A stretch of DNA of 64,000 bases from Asterias rubens (lineage: Eukaryota; Echinodermata; Asteroidea; Forcipulatida; Asteriidae), in the NCBI RefSeq assembly GCF_902459465.1, contig NC_047067.1:21761680-21825679 (forward strand), written 5' to 3'. The translations under genes and the position numbers were made by a program. Positions within the stretch are counted from its first letter, which is position 1. Every line of letters starts with the position of its first letter. Shown in pieces: positions 38,801 to 46,735 of the stretch. The notes below the pieces were generated by a model. It was not told where the DNA came from and did no database searches. It was given only the letters and a program-made list of their open reading frames with translations.

Positions 38801-41800
38801 GCAAAAATACTTTTAAAACCACCAAGATTAAACGCCTTGTTATGGAGAAGTTTTTTGAAATTTTAATTGAGATTTTAAAGCTACTTTGCAGTGGTGAGAT
38901 TTTTCGGATGTGAAAATTCCTCAAAATAGCTTGCGGATCTGGGTTACCCTTATTCTAAGACCCAGAACCTCCAAAATGTTACAAATCAGGAGGTTAAGAC
39001 ACTTTAAGCATCACCAGAAAGACAAAACTGTAGGTTTGGACAAAATGTGGACTTTTTCTTTCTCCTTTTGGCATCTGCTTTATTTCTTCCAAGAAAAGTT
39101 AAAGGTTCAAGAAGTTCAGGTGATCAAGTGCACCAGACTCAAGCTCTGGGGTTCTGATCAGCAGAGTATGGGTTCGAGTCCCTGTCAGACACTTGACTGT
39201 GAGGAAAAATGCTGAAGCGCCAGGAGCGTCACTGAGTGACGGGTTTGAGCGCTATATAGAAGCCACTACTATTATTATTATTTTGTTGTTTCTGACCAAC
39301 AAATATCCCCCGACCTGAAAACGTTGTGGATGTCTCTGACAAGATACCGCCACAGGAACTTGAAGAGGTAGCCAAACGACCGGAAGGCATTCTCAAGGAG
39401 CTCTGTGTCTTGGGTGTTGAGGAGAGAGACAATGATACTGAAGAACTCTTCAAAGTGTGGATAGAAGTCAGTCTGGAGATCCCTGGCCAGTTGCACAAGC
39501 AAGCTGTTTAAGCAGAGCAGAAAATGTCAACAAATTACGGAAATGCTGTTTAAAAGATGTTAGTTTTGCATCGGGATAAAGAATATAATTTGTTTTCAAC
39601 CCTTCAAGTTACACAGTGTATTAAGCACTGTTTTATACTTTCCCAAGTTCTGTGAACAAAAAAATCCACTGGCAAATAACTCAGGTGGGATTCGAACCCT
39701 CAACCTTTGCATTGCTAAAACAGATGTTTTACCACTAGACCTCCGAGCTAGCCCAAAGGCTAGAGCAGCTTGAATCCTTAGTTTGAACAATTTAACCAAT
39801 GTTAATTTCAGCTCAAAACCGAGGTCATGTGTTCGAATCCCACCCGAGTAGCCTGTATTCCACAGGACTCAGAAAGCACAGCACTTATCACAAGTCGATG
39901 TAGGAGGTTTTTAGAACCTTAATCATAGAAAAACTCTCTGACAGAAACTTACTCAAGTAGAGGCTGGTACGCCAGGCTTTTCTTAACCTTTAGATGTGTC
40001 TTGAGAGCTGTTATAATCTCCTCTTCATGGTGGACAAGCTGGGGGAAACTATCAACTTGACCAGAGATGTCCCTCGTGAAATTAGCTGTCGGAAACAAAA
40101 ATATATACATCAATTTGTTAAATGCACTTTGCATATAGTTTACCAACAGAACTAAATAATGACAGAAGGTTTTTAAGTTTGATAATTTTTGATACAGAAA
40201 GAGACTAAACCAAGTTTAGTAGACTTACTGAAATCTTGAGTACAGTTGAGGTCCATCCATTTGGCTAAACCCGCAGCAAAGAAAGTATCCGAATCCTGGT
40301 AACAAAAGGAAATAAAATATGAGTTATTATTTAATATATATTTCTGTTAATGAAATCACAGATGCTTCATTAGTGAACTAGGGTGCTTGCTATGTCAACC
40401 AGAAACACTAGGGTTAATCCCTACTCTTCCACACGACGCATAATTTCTCCTATGTAAATTGATTTAAATGTCAATGAATTTAATACATATTCAGTCAGTG
40501 AGAGTTCTCATCTTGCCACTATATTGATCGCAATAACATTTAAAGAATTAACACACATTATGTTTTCCTGGTTTTTAGAGATAGTTTGGTTGTTGTTGTT
40601 GTTTTGGTTTGTTTGGTTTGTTTATTTGTTTGTTCATCTCGCATCTTGCATTGTTGTACTCTCCTACACAAAGCATTGCTGCTGTCCTGGAGAGGGTGGG
40701 TTTGTGCTAGCCCCATAAATCGGTCCAATCCACTCCGTATCCTTGGCCCCAGCACCACTGATATCAAAACCTTTCGCTTCCTTTTAAAACCATCTGCAAC
40801 GTTCTGCATCATGAAACTTACCGATCTAATGCTTCAGAAGTTGCAGATAGCACTACACTTGGAATCGTTCACATAGGTATCACAGATTTTGAGTAAAAAT
40901 CAAGTGAATTTTGCGTGTGAATTTTCTCAACTAACGCTCTTTTACCGCTAATGCCGCGATGCCGATTGTCCCCCGACCGTGCGCAGATTTTTTTCCAAGG
41001 ACAAACGTGTAGAATTATCTGCACACATTCGTCCTGGAAAGAAAAAATACCCAATCCGCGCTTCGTGTATAAACATATGGACACGCGTCTGGGAACTACA
41101 AAGAATGGTTCCCCAATCCGTGCTTTCTGACAAACATATGGACACGTGTCTGGGAACTACAAAGAATAGTTCCCAGACGCGTGTCCGTATGTTTATACAC
41201 GAAGCGCGGATTGGGTATCTTTTCTTCCCAGGACGAACGTGTGCAAATGGTTCCACACGTTTGTCATGGGAAAAAATCTGCGCACGGTCGGGGGACAATT
41301 GGCATATCGGCATTAGTGGTAAAAGAGCGTTAGTTGAGAAAATTCACTCGCAAAATTCACTTGATTTTTACTCAAAATCTGTGATACCTATGTGAACGAT
41401 TCCACGTGTAGTGCTATCTGCAACTTCTGAAGCATTAGATCGGTAAGTTTCATGATGCAGAACGTTGCAGATGGTTTTTCAAGGAAGCGAAAAGTTTGAT
41501 TGGACCGATTTATGGGGCTAGGTTTGTGCATGCTGGCAAGTTTTCAGGTTTTGTTTTTGGTCTTTTCTTTTTTAAGGGAGAATGAAAAATTCCATTATTT
41601 CGAGGCAATTAACTTCTTGTTGTATTGTGTTTGAAGAGAATGGTCTAGCTTACGTCTGGTGTTCGGTCAATACGACCTCCTTTTCTGATGACATCGATGT
41701 TGATATTGGATATCCGCTCGGAAAACGTCTGGAACTAAAAAATACAAAATAAAAACCACAATTAGTTAATCAAATTACTACTTACATAGTTGAACAATTA

Positions 41801-42283
41801 ATTAAGAACATAGGCAGAATTAAATGTGGAAAATAAACCCAAAAGTTATGGTTGTGTTTAAACCTTTTTGCCACCAGCCCACCACTCCCTTCCTTGTGAA
41901 CATTTTGTTTTTACTTTATCATTCACCGTGCATGATACACTGATCGATATGATAATAAAATAGTAATTAGGTAAAAATTAGTGAAATAAAAAGTTGTGGC
42001 AGGATACAGAAAGCGGAGTTTCTAACTTTTTTTATAGGGCTAAAAAAATAAAGTTGTAATAAAAAACCAAAAGGTCCCCCCCCCCCCACCAACCCCGCCC
42101 ATCTTCCTCTTTCCACTCACTGCCACAACACACAACATTGAATGAACGCCGTTTCGGTGCGGGGCTTTCGTGATGATCCAACTTGTCCCTTTTTATTTAA
42201 TAATTTGTAAGTGTATCGAGGTAAATCAAAGCACTTACCCTGTATGTGTTTTCATTTCTGTGATTTGATGATTTCGACTTCAT
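9792..42283 (-). CDS. UTP20: UTP20, small-subunit processome component 20 (DRIM), 52 coding exons
   Basis: The joined exons give 2844 aa plus stop; the vertebrate protein is about 2785 aa. Similarity runs the full length, from MKSKSSNHRNENTYR at the start to a lysine- and arginine-rich tail (KRKEKKHQNKKESKKRRIQQ). Landmarks include QLARDLQTDFYPHFEEFF, EHIRNFAAESFAFLMRKV, AELVPTSVENYREKL, EAAVWPQIGSLA and GRESTLEMLATIF. The family is made of alpha-helical HEAT-like repeats. It acts in the nucleolus in the U3-containing small-subunit processome, needed for early cleavages of pre-18S rRNA. The basic tail fits nucleolar location or RNA contact (inference). All 51 introns could be given GT-AG borders with continuous phase. 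Introns carry many hairpin and SINE-like elements. Exon borders are in the next four entries. Confidence 0.95.
10610..10690 (+). mobile_element. Short SINE-tail fragment with AAAC repeats, UTP20 intron 50
   Basis: TTTATATCCCCTTGTGTGAA through GAAGCTCATCTAAACAAAC matches the ends of the elements at 5655-5934 and 60084-60200. It abuts the donor of UTP20 exon 50 (10693-10694). Confidence 0.6.
11112..11510 (+). mobile_element. Dispersed non-coding repeat (family H), UTP20 intron 49
   Basis: It begins TTAAAGGGAAGGTACGTTTG and has CTTAAAATGAATGGCAATAA, then GGGATTATTCTTCCTGCG near the middle, and ends CTTTGCCTTTAAAGAC. Related blocks occur at 32034-32165, 34886-35112 and 44580-44812, and on the minus strand near 38165-38305. 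The ends are complementary (TTTAAAGGxAA and its reverse), as in a MITE. No coding capacity. Confidence 0.7.
12506..12546. repeat. (AAT)n microsatellite, UTP20 intron 47
   Basis: A run of AAT triplets of about 40 bases. It leads into a tail-like sequence with AAGTGCCTAATGC and AAAGTGCATTATAAAGAG, typical of the 3' end of SINE-like elements read from the opposite strand. Confidence 0.8.
13018..13242. repeat. Local duplication of about 70 bases, UTP20 intron 47
   Basis: GAGAACCAGCTGGAGCC occurs at 13018 and again at 13178. Each is followed by similar sequence to a CAAGCTGG or CCAGCTGG end, about 155 bases apart. The two copies have diverged. The function is unknown and nothing suggests coding. 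Confidence 0.6.
13431..13624. mobile_element. Palindromic MITE-like element (family A), UTP20 intron 47
   Basis: The ends GGGCCCACTTTCATAGAGCT and AGGTCTATGAAATTTGGCCC are inverted repeats. Inside are the paired motifs CTAAGCACAAATAACTATGC and TGCTAAGCAA. At least a dozen related copies occur in this window. It has no coding capacity and could fold into a long hairpin. Confidence 0.8.
15331..15685. mobile_element. Two adjacent family A hairpin elements, UTP20 intron 43
   Basis: One copy runs from about 15331 (GCCCTGGACTTAATTTTTTA) to 15502 (AAAATTTGGCCCAGC). A second diverged copy continues to 15685 (CAGCTCTATATTATTTGGCC). Both carry GCTAAGCA pairs and TTACCAG motifs. The arrangement suggests tandem or nested insertion. 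Confidence 0.65.
16536..16790 (+). mobile_element. Dispersed repeat (family D), UTP20 intron 41
   Basis: GGTGAGGTTTTGTGGTAGCA, then TTGACAACTCAACGGTTCAA, then TAACTGGGAGTTGGGCCTAG. The same order of blocks is seen at 29357-29600, and a hairpin form at 59374-59575. Confidence 0.65.
18280..25549 (-). CDS. UTP20: UTP20 coding exons 27-39 (residues 1241-2016)
   Basis: In transcript order: 25317-25549, 24867-25008, 24210-24300, 23882-23955, 23313-23592, 22612-22773, 21899-22036, 21245-21519, 20457-20581, 19714-19955, 19025-19321, 18787-18885, 18280-18447. Two acceptors needed a choice. Exon 29 starts after CGTAG, giving KISLYVSDPEQ. Exon 33 starts after ATAG, giving NSRHEMIGLL; the nearby CAG eight bases on would break the frame. 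Exon 36 encodes a long acidic run (SDSDDENNDEDDEKEVEE), like the acidic linker of other UTP20 proteins. Exon 28 uses GTAGGA as donor. Confidence 0.86.
20668..21060 (+). mobile_element. tRNA-derived SINE-like element, UTP20 intron 34
   Basis: The head GTCATGGCCAAGCAGTCAAG and the B box GGGTTCGAATCCTGG lie about 50 bases apart as in a tRNA-derived promoter. The 3' part has GATAAGCGCTTTGAGACGCC and GCACTATATAAAAAACTACG. Other copies of this head occur at 33550-33640 and 39110-39190. It lies antisense to UTP20. Confidence 0.65.
22885..23058 (+). pseudogene. Remnant of a non-LTR retrotransposon reverse transcriptase C terminus
   Basis: Frame 1 from 22885 reads ILQGTVEDKRQRG, stop, QRKSWSDNIRDWTGQ, then MTEDRELWQFL and a stop at 23056. 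This is the usual C-terminal tail of LINE-type reverse transcriptases (a GxRxRGRxxxSWxDNI-WTG pattern, known from the family). An in-frame TAG shows it is broken. It is antisense in UTP20 intron 31. Confidence 0.7.
25070..25240 (+). mobile_element. SINE-like element without the AAAC tail, UTP20 intron 27
   Basis: CACCATGGCCCAGTGGTTGA, CAATCACAAGGTTGTAGGCT and TTACTGGATCACAATTTCTT match the head and body of the element at 5655-5934. The B box is degraded. Confidence 0.55.
25645..25950 (-). mobile_element. tRNA-derived SINE-like element, minus strand, UTP20 intron 26
   Basis: On the minus strand the B box GGGTTCAAATCCTGG (25908-25922) is followed by AGAGCAAGATTCTAAATTG. Toward its 3' end come GCGCTTTATAC and a TTA/ATT-rich tail at 25645-25665. 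The layout matches the 33545-33880 copy. Confidence 0.6.
26056..34057 (-). CDS. UTP20: UTP20 coding exons 14-26 (residues 570-1241)
   Basis: In transcript order: 33949-34057, 33264-33414, 33077-33142, 32690-32839, 32306-32382, 31698-32024, 30910-31140, 30225-30315, 29115-29326, 28394-28560, 27623-27701, 26750-26879, 26056-26279. Exon 20 encodes a low-complexity acidic stretch (ENEEEEEEVEE) followed by a basic patch (RRGRRKGKRKK); this is the least conserved part. Exons 22-23 (LMTYNHPYLNPYKENLDGLM, RRATILRFIAGSTASEM) and exons 25-26 match the family's DRIM core. Confidence 0.88.
26942..27085 (+). mobile_element. tRNA-derived SINE with intact A and B boxes, UTP20 intron 24
   Basis: GATAGCTGAGTTGGTAGAGC (A box) and GGTTGGTTCGAATCCCACTC (B box) frame a tRNA-like body with CGCCGGCACGTTAATCCGG. 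A near-identical copy with the same 5' flank (ATTGACAAAATAGGGACACC) lies at 59225-59362. The shared flank and the imperfect anticodon loop favour a SINE over a tRNA gene. Confidence 0.75.
27785..28125. mobile_element. 341-bp palindromic element, UTP20 intron 23
   Basis: The outer arms AATAAGCCACCTGCGAGTTA and the reverse complement of TAACTCGCAAATGGCTTATT continue as near-matching inverted repeats for about 130 bases each, including GACTATCGAGACAGTTGC. The centre holds a smaller loop. A solo end of the same family lies at 55829-55860. It is non-coding, although short open frames mirror each other on the two strands. Confidence 0.85.
29357..29600 (+). mobile_element. Dispersed repeat (family D), UTP20 intron 21
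   Basis: GGTGAGGTTTGCGGTGACAT, TTGACACCTCAACATTATGC and a locally duplicated block GGAGATAACTGGCAGTTGGG (29493 and 29540). It has the same order as the element at 16536-16790. Confidence 0.6.
29807..30050. mobile_element. Family A hairpin element, full length, UTP20 intron 21
   Basis: The ends GGGCACAATTTCATAGAGCT and AGCTCTATGAAATTGAGCCC are inverted repeats. Longer inner arms include CTTGATAAAAACAGAATTAC and its partner CCTGTTTTTATCAAG. This is one of the best preserved hairpins of the family in the window. Confidence 0.85.
30545..30850 (+). mobile_element. Complete tRNA-derived SINE with (ATT)n tail, UTP20 intron 20
   Basis: The head GGCTAGCTCAGTGGTCCCAT and the B box GGTCGTGGGTTCGAATCC are followed by a unique body and the 3' end GCGCCTTGAGCGTCACTGAG, then AAGCCACTATTATTATTATT. 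Minus-strand heads of this family occur at 39660-39760, and the tail recurs at 39212-39282. Confidence 0.75.
31365..31600. mobile_element. Hairpin element of a second GGGCCC-ended family, UTP20 intron 19
   Basis: Ends GGGCCCCATTTTATGGCTCT and AGAGCCATGTAATTGGGC. Inside are GCAAGCGCCGAATTTCTGTG and its partner CTGTGAGTGCCGATTCTTTG, and AGCAACATGGAGTAAGCATT. Related half-copies lie near 8535-8610, 12130-12300 and 14870-14920. Confidence 0.7.
32870..32922. repeat. (GTTT)n microsatellite next to UTP20 exon 17
   Basis: About ten GTTT units, probably the antisense (AAAC)n tail of a SINE-like element. It starts about 30 bases upstream of the exon 17 acceptor (32840-32841), in the region that normally holds branch site and polypyrimidine tract. 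Confidence 0.75.
33545..33880 (+). mobile_element. tRNA-derived SINE-like element, UTP20 intron 14
   Basis: The head carries AAGAGCACTGAACGCAAGCT and the B box GGGTTCGAGTCCTGG. The body has ACTTGTGTCCCTGACCAAGA and GGGGTAAATGGGTACCTGTG. The 3' end has GGAAGCGCTTTGTGGCGCCC and an ATT-rich run. A minus-strand relative is at 25645-25950. Confidence 0.7.
34433..42283 (-). CDS. UTP20: UTP20 coding exons 1-13 (residues 1-569)
   Basis: In transcript order: 42239-42283, 41654-41734, 40229-40295, 39953-40085, 39315-39503, 38644-38788, 37460-37702, 36819-36977, 36312-36446, 36101-36178, 35488-35684, 34681-34824, 34433-34524. The start codon occupies 42281-42283 and gives the conserved N terminus. Exons 4-6 carry the best conserved N-terminal stretch (KTHLKVKKSLAYQPLL, QDTELLENAF, FAAESFAFL). 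Exon 7 may start at the CAG acceptor used here; a second AG lies eight bases inside, but only the first keeps the frame. Confidence 0.88.
34886..35112 (+). mobile_element. Dispersed repeat (family H), UTP20 intron 11
   Basis: CTTAAAATGAATGGCAAGAA, GCCTACAGTACATTTTGATA and GGGTATTATTCTTCCTGCG follow the same order as in the 11112-11510 and 44580-44812 copies. Confidence 0.6.
35209..35376 (+). pseudogene. Remnant of a non-LTR retrotransposon reverse transcriptase C terminus
   Basis: The frame from 35209 reads ITPGRPTNTMLKTLIEDAGV, then NKEELISCMQDRVVWHVRHR and a natural-looking stop (VD, TGA) at 35374-35376. This fits the extreme C terminus of an RTE- or Jockey-like polymerase. A (GTGA)n run follows at once, as 3' microsatellite tails of such elements do. 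It is antisense in UTP20 intron 11, with no other part of the element nearby. Confidence 0.65.
37744..38076 (-). mobile_element. tRNA-derived SINE-like element, full length, UTP20 intron 6
   Basis: On the minus strand it starts GGCACGGTTGGCTTGTGCGT, has the box GATTCCCGGTCGGGGCCAT and the middle GTGGTCATAATGGGTTGATG. It ends with one copy of the 27-bp unit seen five times at 5131-5265, then GGACGATTAGCCCCCCAAA and ATTATT. A second copy of the head half lies at 55200-55370. Confidence 0.75.
39105..39283 (+). mobile_element. tRNA-derived SINE-like element with ATT tail, UTP20 intron 5
   Basis: The head CAAGTGCACCAGACTCAAGC and B box GGGTTCGAGTCCCTG are followed by AAGCGCCAGGAGCGTCACTG, AGCGCTATATAGAAGCCACT and repeated ATT. 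It ends about 30 bases before the donor of exon 5. Confidence 0.7.
39590..39760 (-). mobile_element. tRNA-derived SINE-like element, minus strand, UTP20 intron 4
   Basis: On the minus strand the head GGGCTAGCTCGGAGGTCTAG and the B box AGGGTTCGAATCCCACCTGA are followed by TTTTGTTCACAGAACTTGGG. It matches the family of the 30545-30850 element. Confidence 0.65.
40708..41520. mobile_element. 813-bp foldback element with ~400-bp arms and 9-bp target duplication, UTP20 intron 2
   Basis: The left end TAGCCCCATAAATCGGTCCA mirrors the right end TGGACCGATTTATGGGGCTA. The inverted arms continue with high identity almost to the centre near 41110-41170. GGTTTGTGC flanks it on both sides (40699-40707 and 41521-41529). 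A 9-bp duplication with long terminal inverted repeats is the habit of Mutator-like (MULE) elements, so this looks like a non-autonomous MULE; the class is inference. No transposase is present. The open frames in it are palindromic shadows. The left arm holds about 30 extra bases after 40732. Confidence 0.88.
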
Positions 42284-43632
42284 TTTGGGTGTTAATTCGG
42301 AAGGTTTTGAGCCTTCAACTCATTCCTCTTGACGGGAAAACATGAAACACGTGTGACCACAAGTTTAAAGTTCACACACATCACCAATATGAGGCCAACA
42401 CCAAAAATGGTGAAGGCGCCGTAATATAAGTTTTGGTCAGTTATCAAATACGACCGTCTTTCAACGCTTATTTCTAGTGAATAATTGTCTTTTTCTCTTT
42501 CACTATAATCATAATGTAGGAAGAGAGTTCAACCACAACCATCATAAATGCAGAGTCTTAAATCATTGATTTATTTGAATGTAATTGCCAAACACATGAC
42601 ACAATAGATGGCGCATCTCTTCAGTGTGACGGTCGTTACCGGTATTTGACGAAACTAAACTTTAGTACTACCTATACGAAATCTGAACCACGAGAGGGCG
42701 CTACAGCAGATGAACGGTGGGAGCCGGAGGCGTGTTCTCCTTTGGAAGTAGGGGGGGGGGGGCTTACTGTGTTGATGTTTCTTGCTCTTATTATTGGTGG
42801 GGTCAAAACATGGAACGATCCTTGCAAAATTATTATTTTTTACCCATGATTGTTTAACAACTGTAGATTAATCACGCGAAACCAGCACAGACGGATGTTT
42901 AGATCGATGATCAATCAATACTTTCTGGGGGTGGGGGATGAGGGAATAGGGAAGGGGGAGAAAGATCATTCCAACTTTACCAACGACGAGGGGACATTAC
43001 ACTTACTTATTTGTTTACACCTACTAGATACATGTAAAACTTACATGTGCTTTTGCTTGAAGCTTGAATTTCCGTTCCAAAACAAATGAGAAACATTATG
43101 TCATGTTCTGTGAAGAAGAACTTTTTTTTATCAAGTTGTTCCCATTCGTTCAGCTATAGAGGGCGCCCTTAATCACTATAGCAACAACCCGTACGCGCTG
43201 TACTTTTTTTTAGACCGGAAACTAAACTGTACCGTAATTTTAGCGGTTCTGGCAGCCGGTTTGCTCAACTTTGACAACATTTTATCGCAATCAATTTTTA
43301 AACAAGGTAAGTCAAATTCATTAATTAATGAAGCATTTAAATTAGAAATGGGTTTATGATGGTTAACTCACTCGTCGACGTCATTGTATTTGTTTTGATT
43401 TTATTTTGTCAGAAATAGAGTTTTTTTTCTTCTTAACAAGTTATGGGAAACTTACATTTTTTTACAAATGGGCTCAATTTCTCAAGCAAACGTTTATGTT
43501 TAATGGGCTACGTAAAGTTTAAATTATGACGAACAGTACAACGTTCCTTTTACAAATTTTATGGTTAAATAATGATTGCATTGATAAATCATGATATTAA
43601 AATTTTGTTGGCCCTTTTCTTTTCGTCCCCAG
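42284..43632. promoter_or_regulatory. Divergent promoter region between UTP20 and the small + strand gene
   Basis: No coding exon is seen. On the + side a probable non-coding first exon ends at 43306 before the donor GTAAGT, preceded by CCGGAAAC (43215-43222), an ETS-type core. Its next exon starts at 43633 after CCCCAG and leads to the ATG at 43689. Other contents are a G run at 42751-42760 and AT-rich sequence. A shared promoter is inferred from the head-to-head layout. Confidence 0.5.
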
Positions 43633-43688
43633 TTATCCGAATTTGAGGCTGACTGACTCGAGTCTACTCTGTCTTATTCTTGAACAAG

Positions 43689-45076
43689 ATGGCGGCTCTC
43701 CATTGGGAAGCACAAAGAAAGCAGAATGTTATTGATAAGAAACATAAAATAGAGCAGGAAAAACAGGTAAGTTTGTGTTTGACAGTCACTTGACAACTTA
43801 GCCTTCTAAAATGTTAAAATGGGAAGACTTTCCAATGCTAGGTGGCAGCAGACTTATCGGGTAAAATTCCATTGTTTACGTAATTCTGAACATGCGCATA
43901 ATTCTGAGACCAATGGCTTTACCGGGTAAGTCTGCTGCCACCTATCGTCACAGAAAGTCGCCTATTCTCACTCACTTAAGTCTTATAACTTAAGATAGTG
44001 AATATTTTACAAGCGATGGAAAAACTAATAAAATCATCCACAACTGGTGGTAATATTATCTATTTTTTGAAGTTGTTACATTACACCTTTTGTTTGGTAA
44101 GCAGTTTACAGGAACTAATTCTAAATAAAATATTTTCGGACATTAGTTTAACGTTTAAAATTTTTCAAGGAAACATTATTGGCATTTTATTCCAATCCGT
44201 TTCCAGGAGAAGATGGAAAAACTACAGGAACAGAATATGCAAGAAATGCAACAAAGTCGTGCCAGGCAGGGCTCTAGTTACGAGAGACAGCTGAAGAAAC
44301 TTCAGGGCCATAATACAGAAAGATGCGCCCGTGGTGAATATCACAACAACAGAGATAAAGAAAGACGCCGGGAATATTACGAGTCCAATGGTGGCAACCA
44401 CAGCGCAAAGACTAGACTAAGATCAAGTGTAAGTATATCTGGGCAAATGGATGCCTTGCGTATGCAAAGCACAACAGGGACGCCGAGGTCACTTGCAAGT
44501 TTTGACGCACAAAGAACAGCTATTGTCAAATGATTTGACCTCCAATGATTTGACCTCCAATGATTTGATAAAGCTTTTACAGGGGAAGGTATACAGTTTA
44601 GAAATCAATCTTAAAATGAATGGCAATACAAACTTTTGGTTTAGAAGCCTACAGCAGCTTTCGATGGTGTTAAGCATTTTGAGAATCATTTCACTTCGAA
44701 GTAATGTGGTTATGTTAAAATATATGAGTTTATGTGCCCCCAAATTTGAATCTGTCAGTAATACTTCTCAGGAGTCACATTGTGTATTCCTATGGGATTA
44801 TTCTTTCTGGTGGCAACCCAATTTTGCTTAGAAAAAGGTGTCTGTGCCAAGTATTTTATTTTATTGTAATAGCTTTTTGAAATTGGGATCTGTTCATTAC
44901 ACTTGGAAAACTGAAAGGCTAAACACAGTTAAGGCATGTACTCTGTGTCAGGTGTCGGCCTACTTGCTTGATAGAAAAAAAAATGTTTACTCTGCGCAAT
45001 ATTCTGACAACAAATTTGTCAATTCAATATGTTTTCTTTTTTTCAACAGGACATCAACTTTGCACAGCAGTGGTAG
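43689..45076 (+). CDS. Small coiled-coil protein, 108 aa, 3 coding exons; family not recognised
   Basis: Exons 43689-43766, 44207-44428 and 45050-45076 join in frame with GT-AG borders. The protein starts MAALHWEAQRKQNVIDKKHK. It is almost wholly charged and helical to about residue 60 (EKMEKLQEQNMQEMQQSR), then basic and polar (NNRDKERRREYYES), and ends SSDINFAQQW. There is no signal peptide or membrane segment. The ATG stands in a good context (CAAGATGGC) just after a spliced leader exon, which supports a real gene. Small proteins of this make-up are often cytoskeletal or ciliary, and inversin is the next gene, but that is only a hint. Introns contain two MITE-like elements. Confidence 0.72.
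43839..43944. mobile_element. 106-bp MITE with near-perfect terminal inverted repeats
   Basis: The ends TAGGTGGCAGCAGACTTATC and its partner GTAAGTCTGCTGCCACCTA are inverted repeats, with CGGGTAAA inside each. A one-sided copy starts at 35149 (AGGTGGCAGCAGACTAAGCA) just before the retrotransposon remnant. It lies in intron 1 of the small coding gene. Confidence 0.85.
44529..44571 (+). repeat. Short tandem repeat, 15-bp unit, almost three copies
   Basis: AATGATTTGACCTCC is repeated twice and followed by AATGATTTGAT. It lies in the last intron of the small gene, just before a family H repeat (44580-44812). Confidence 0.8.
44580..44812 (+). mobile_element. Dispersed repeat (family H), last intron of the small gene
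   Basis: GGGGAAGGTATACAGTTTAG, CTTAAAATGAATGGCAATAC, GCCTACAGCAGCTTTCGATG and GGGATTATTCTTTCTGG match in order the copies at 11112-11510 and 34886-35112. Confidence 0.7.
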
Positions 45077-45636
45077 AGAATCTTGTCATCAGTTCTTCCA
45101 GATGTTCCTCATATCTTATACAAGATAAGACCATCTTGCAATATTTATTCTATTTTTGTAGCGACACTCTTAACACAGTCTAAACAATTTGATAGCCTGC
45201 ACTGTTTAATCAAGGAAATATTTGGTATATCCTGAATAAAAATAATCTGTTTTAGTGTTCACAATCCAAATTTCAAATTCCATTTGAAAGCCATTTTACC
45301 CTTTTGGTAAACGGTATTGTCCAAGGCCCACACATCGTGAGAAAATAACGGGAAAACCCACCCTTGTATCTGCACATTTCGCCGTGTCATGACGTGTTTA
45401 AAATAAATCCGTAATTCTCGATATCGAGAATTGATATTGTTTTACTGTTTTCTCAAAATTAAAGCATTTCATGGAATAATATTTCAAGAGAAGTCTTTCA
45501 CCACTACCTTCTTTAAACTCTATAAGTTATTTGTAAATCTGTGAACTTTTTTTGTTCTGTACCGAACGAGTCCAATGGCTTTAAATAAATATCTACTCTG
45601 TATTTCAGGTAGTGTTCCAAACATTACCACTGATCT

Positions 45637-45830
45637 GGGCACAATTTTAAAGAGCTACTTATGCACAAAGTTGCTAAGCGCAATAAAAGTATGCTAAACA
45701 GAATAAGGCTACCATCCAAAATACTATGTCGCGTGTTAAAACTTGTGGTTGGTTTCCTGTTGATTTTCGCTAAGCAGAAAATTGTTAAGCAAAAAAATTA
45801 GCTGCTGAAGAAGCTCTATAAAATTGGGCC
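45637..45830. mobile_element. Family A hairpin element, convergent gap
   Basis: Ends GGGCACAATTTTAAAGAGCT and AGCTCTATAAAATTGGGCC, with inner GCTAAGCGCA and GCTAAGCAGA pairs and CTATGTCGCGTGTTAAAACT near the centre. Confidence 0.8.
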
Positions 45831-46735
45831 TTGCGTTTAATTTTCCTTTTGTATTTTTAGTTAAAAATGCAAAGAACTTTTTGGTATCTATCAGCATTAT
45901 GAGCTTCCAGAAGCTTGATGCTCGGGTTATTCACACATTGCTATACTTCTTCCAATGTGTGGTTTGGGGAAAATAATTCATTATTCCCATACAGCATTTA
46001 AACAAGCAAGCAACGAAAGCAATAAAATATTTGAAAAATACCACCAACTGTATGCATTTGTTAACATCATTTTTGGTGTGTTTTTACTTTGCAAAACTAT
46101 CGCAGAATTGTGACATCAGTAAAATTTATTGCAGAATTTGAGGCATTGCATTGTGGAGTATTTTTGATGAATTTATAATTTGGGAAACGAACGTGACAAA
46201 GTGATGATCGTGAATTGTCATTTCAGATTGAATAACTTGACTATACTCTGTATCCAAGTTTTTATATCAGTTAATAATATGGGATTTTTATTGTGTCAAT
46301 TGTTGTGCTATTTTGTATGTTTGTAAAGTGTATTATCAATTAATCATGTATTTTAAACCAACGACAAACAATCATTTATTTCAAACACTTTCAATCAAAC
46401 ATTAAGATTGTCACTTTTTTAAATATGTATTTTTGTTTAAATTGTATATTTTCATTGTTTTTGGTGTATATTGCTTTTTATGCTAAATGTATTCAAAAGC
46501 CATAAGGCATATCGCAATTAACTTGTACATTGTGTGGTTCAGTTTTTACCTTGAATATAAAAAATATAACAAAGTAAAGAAAAATTGTTTTCAACTGTCA
46601 CCTTTTTACTTATTTTTTTACTGTTCTACCATTTTCAAATTCCTGTACATCAAGAAGTCTAGCTTCAAATTCATTAGTCAATGATTGTGTAAAAAAAAAA
46701 AAAAGTACCAAGCAAACAAGTAACTTAACGACACT

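Noticed and set aside
40869..41395. Open frames of 70-138 codons on both strands around 41000-41300
   Set aside because: They lie inside the arms of the 813-bp foldback element and mirror each other on the two strands; no splice signals or family similarity.
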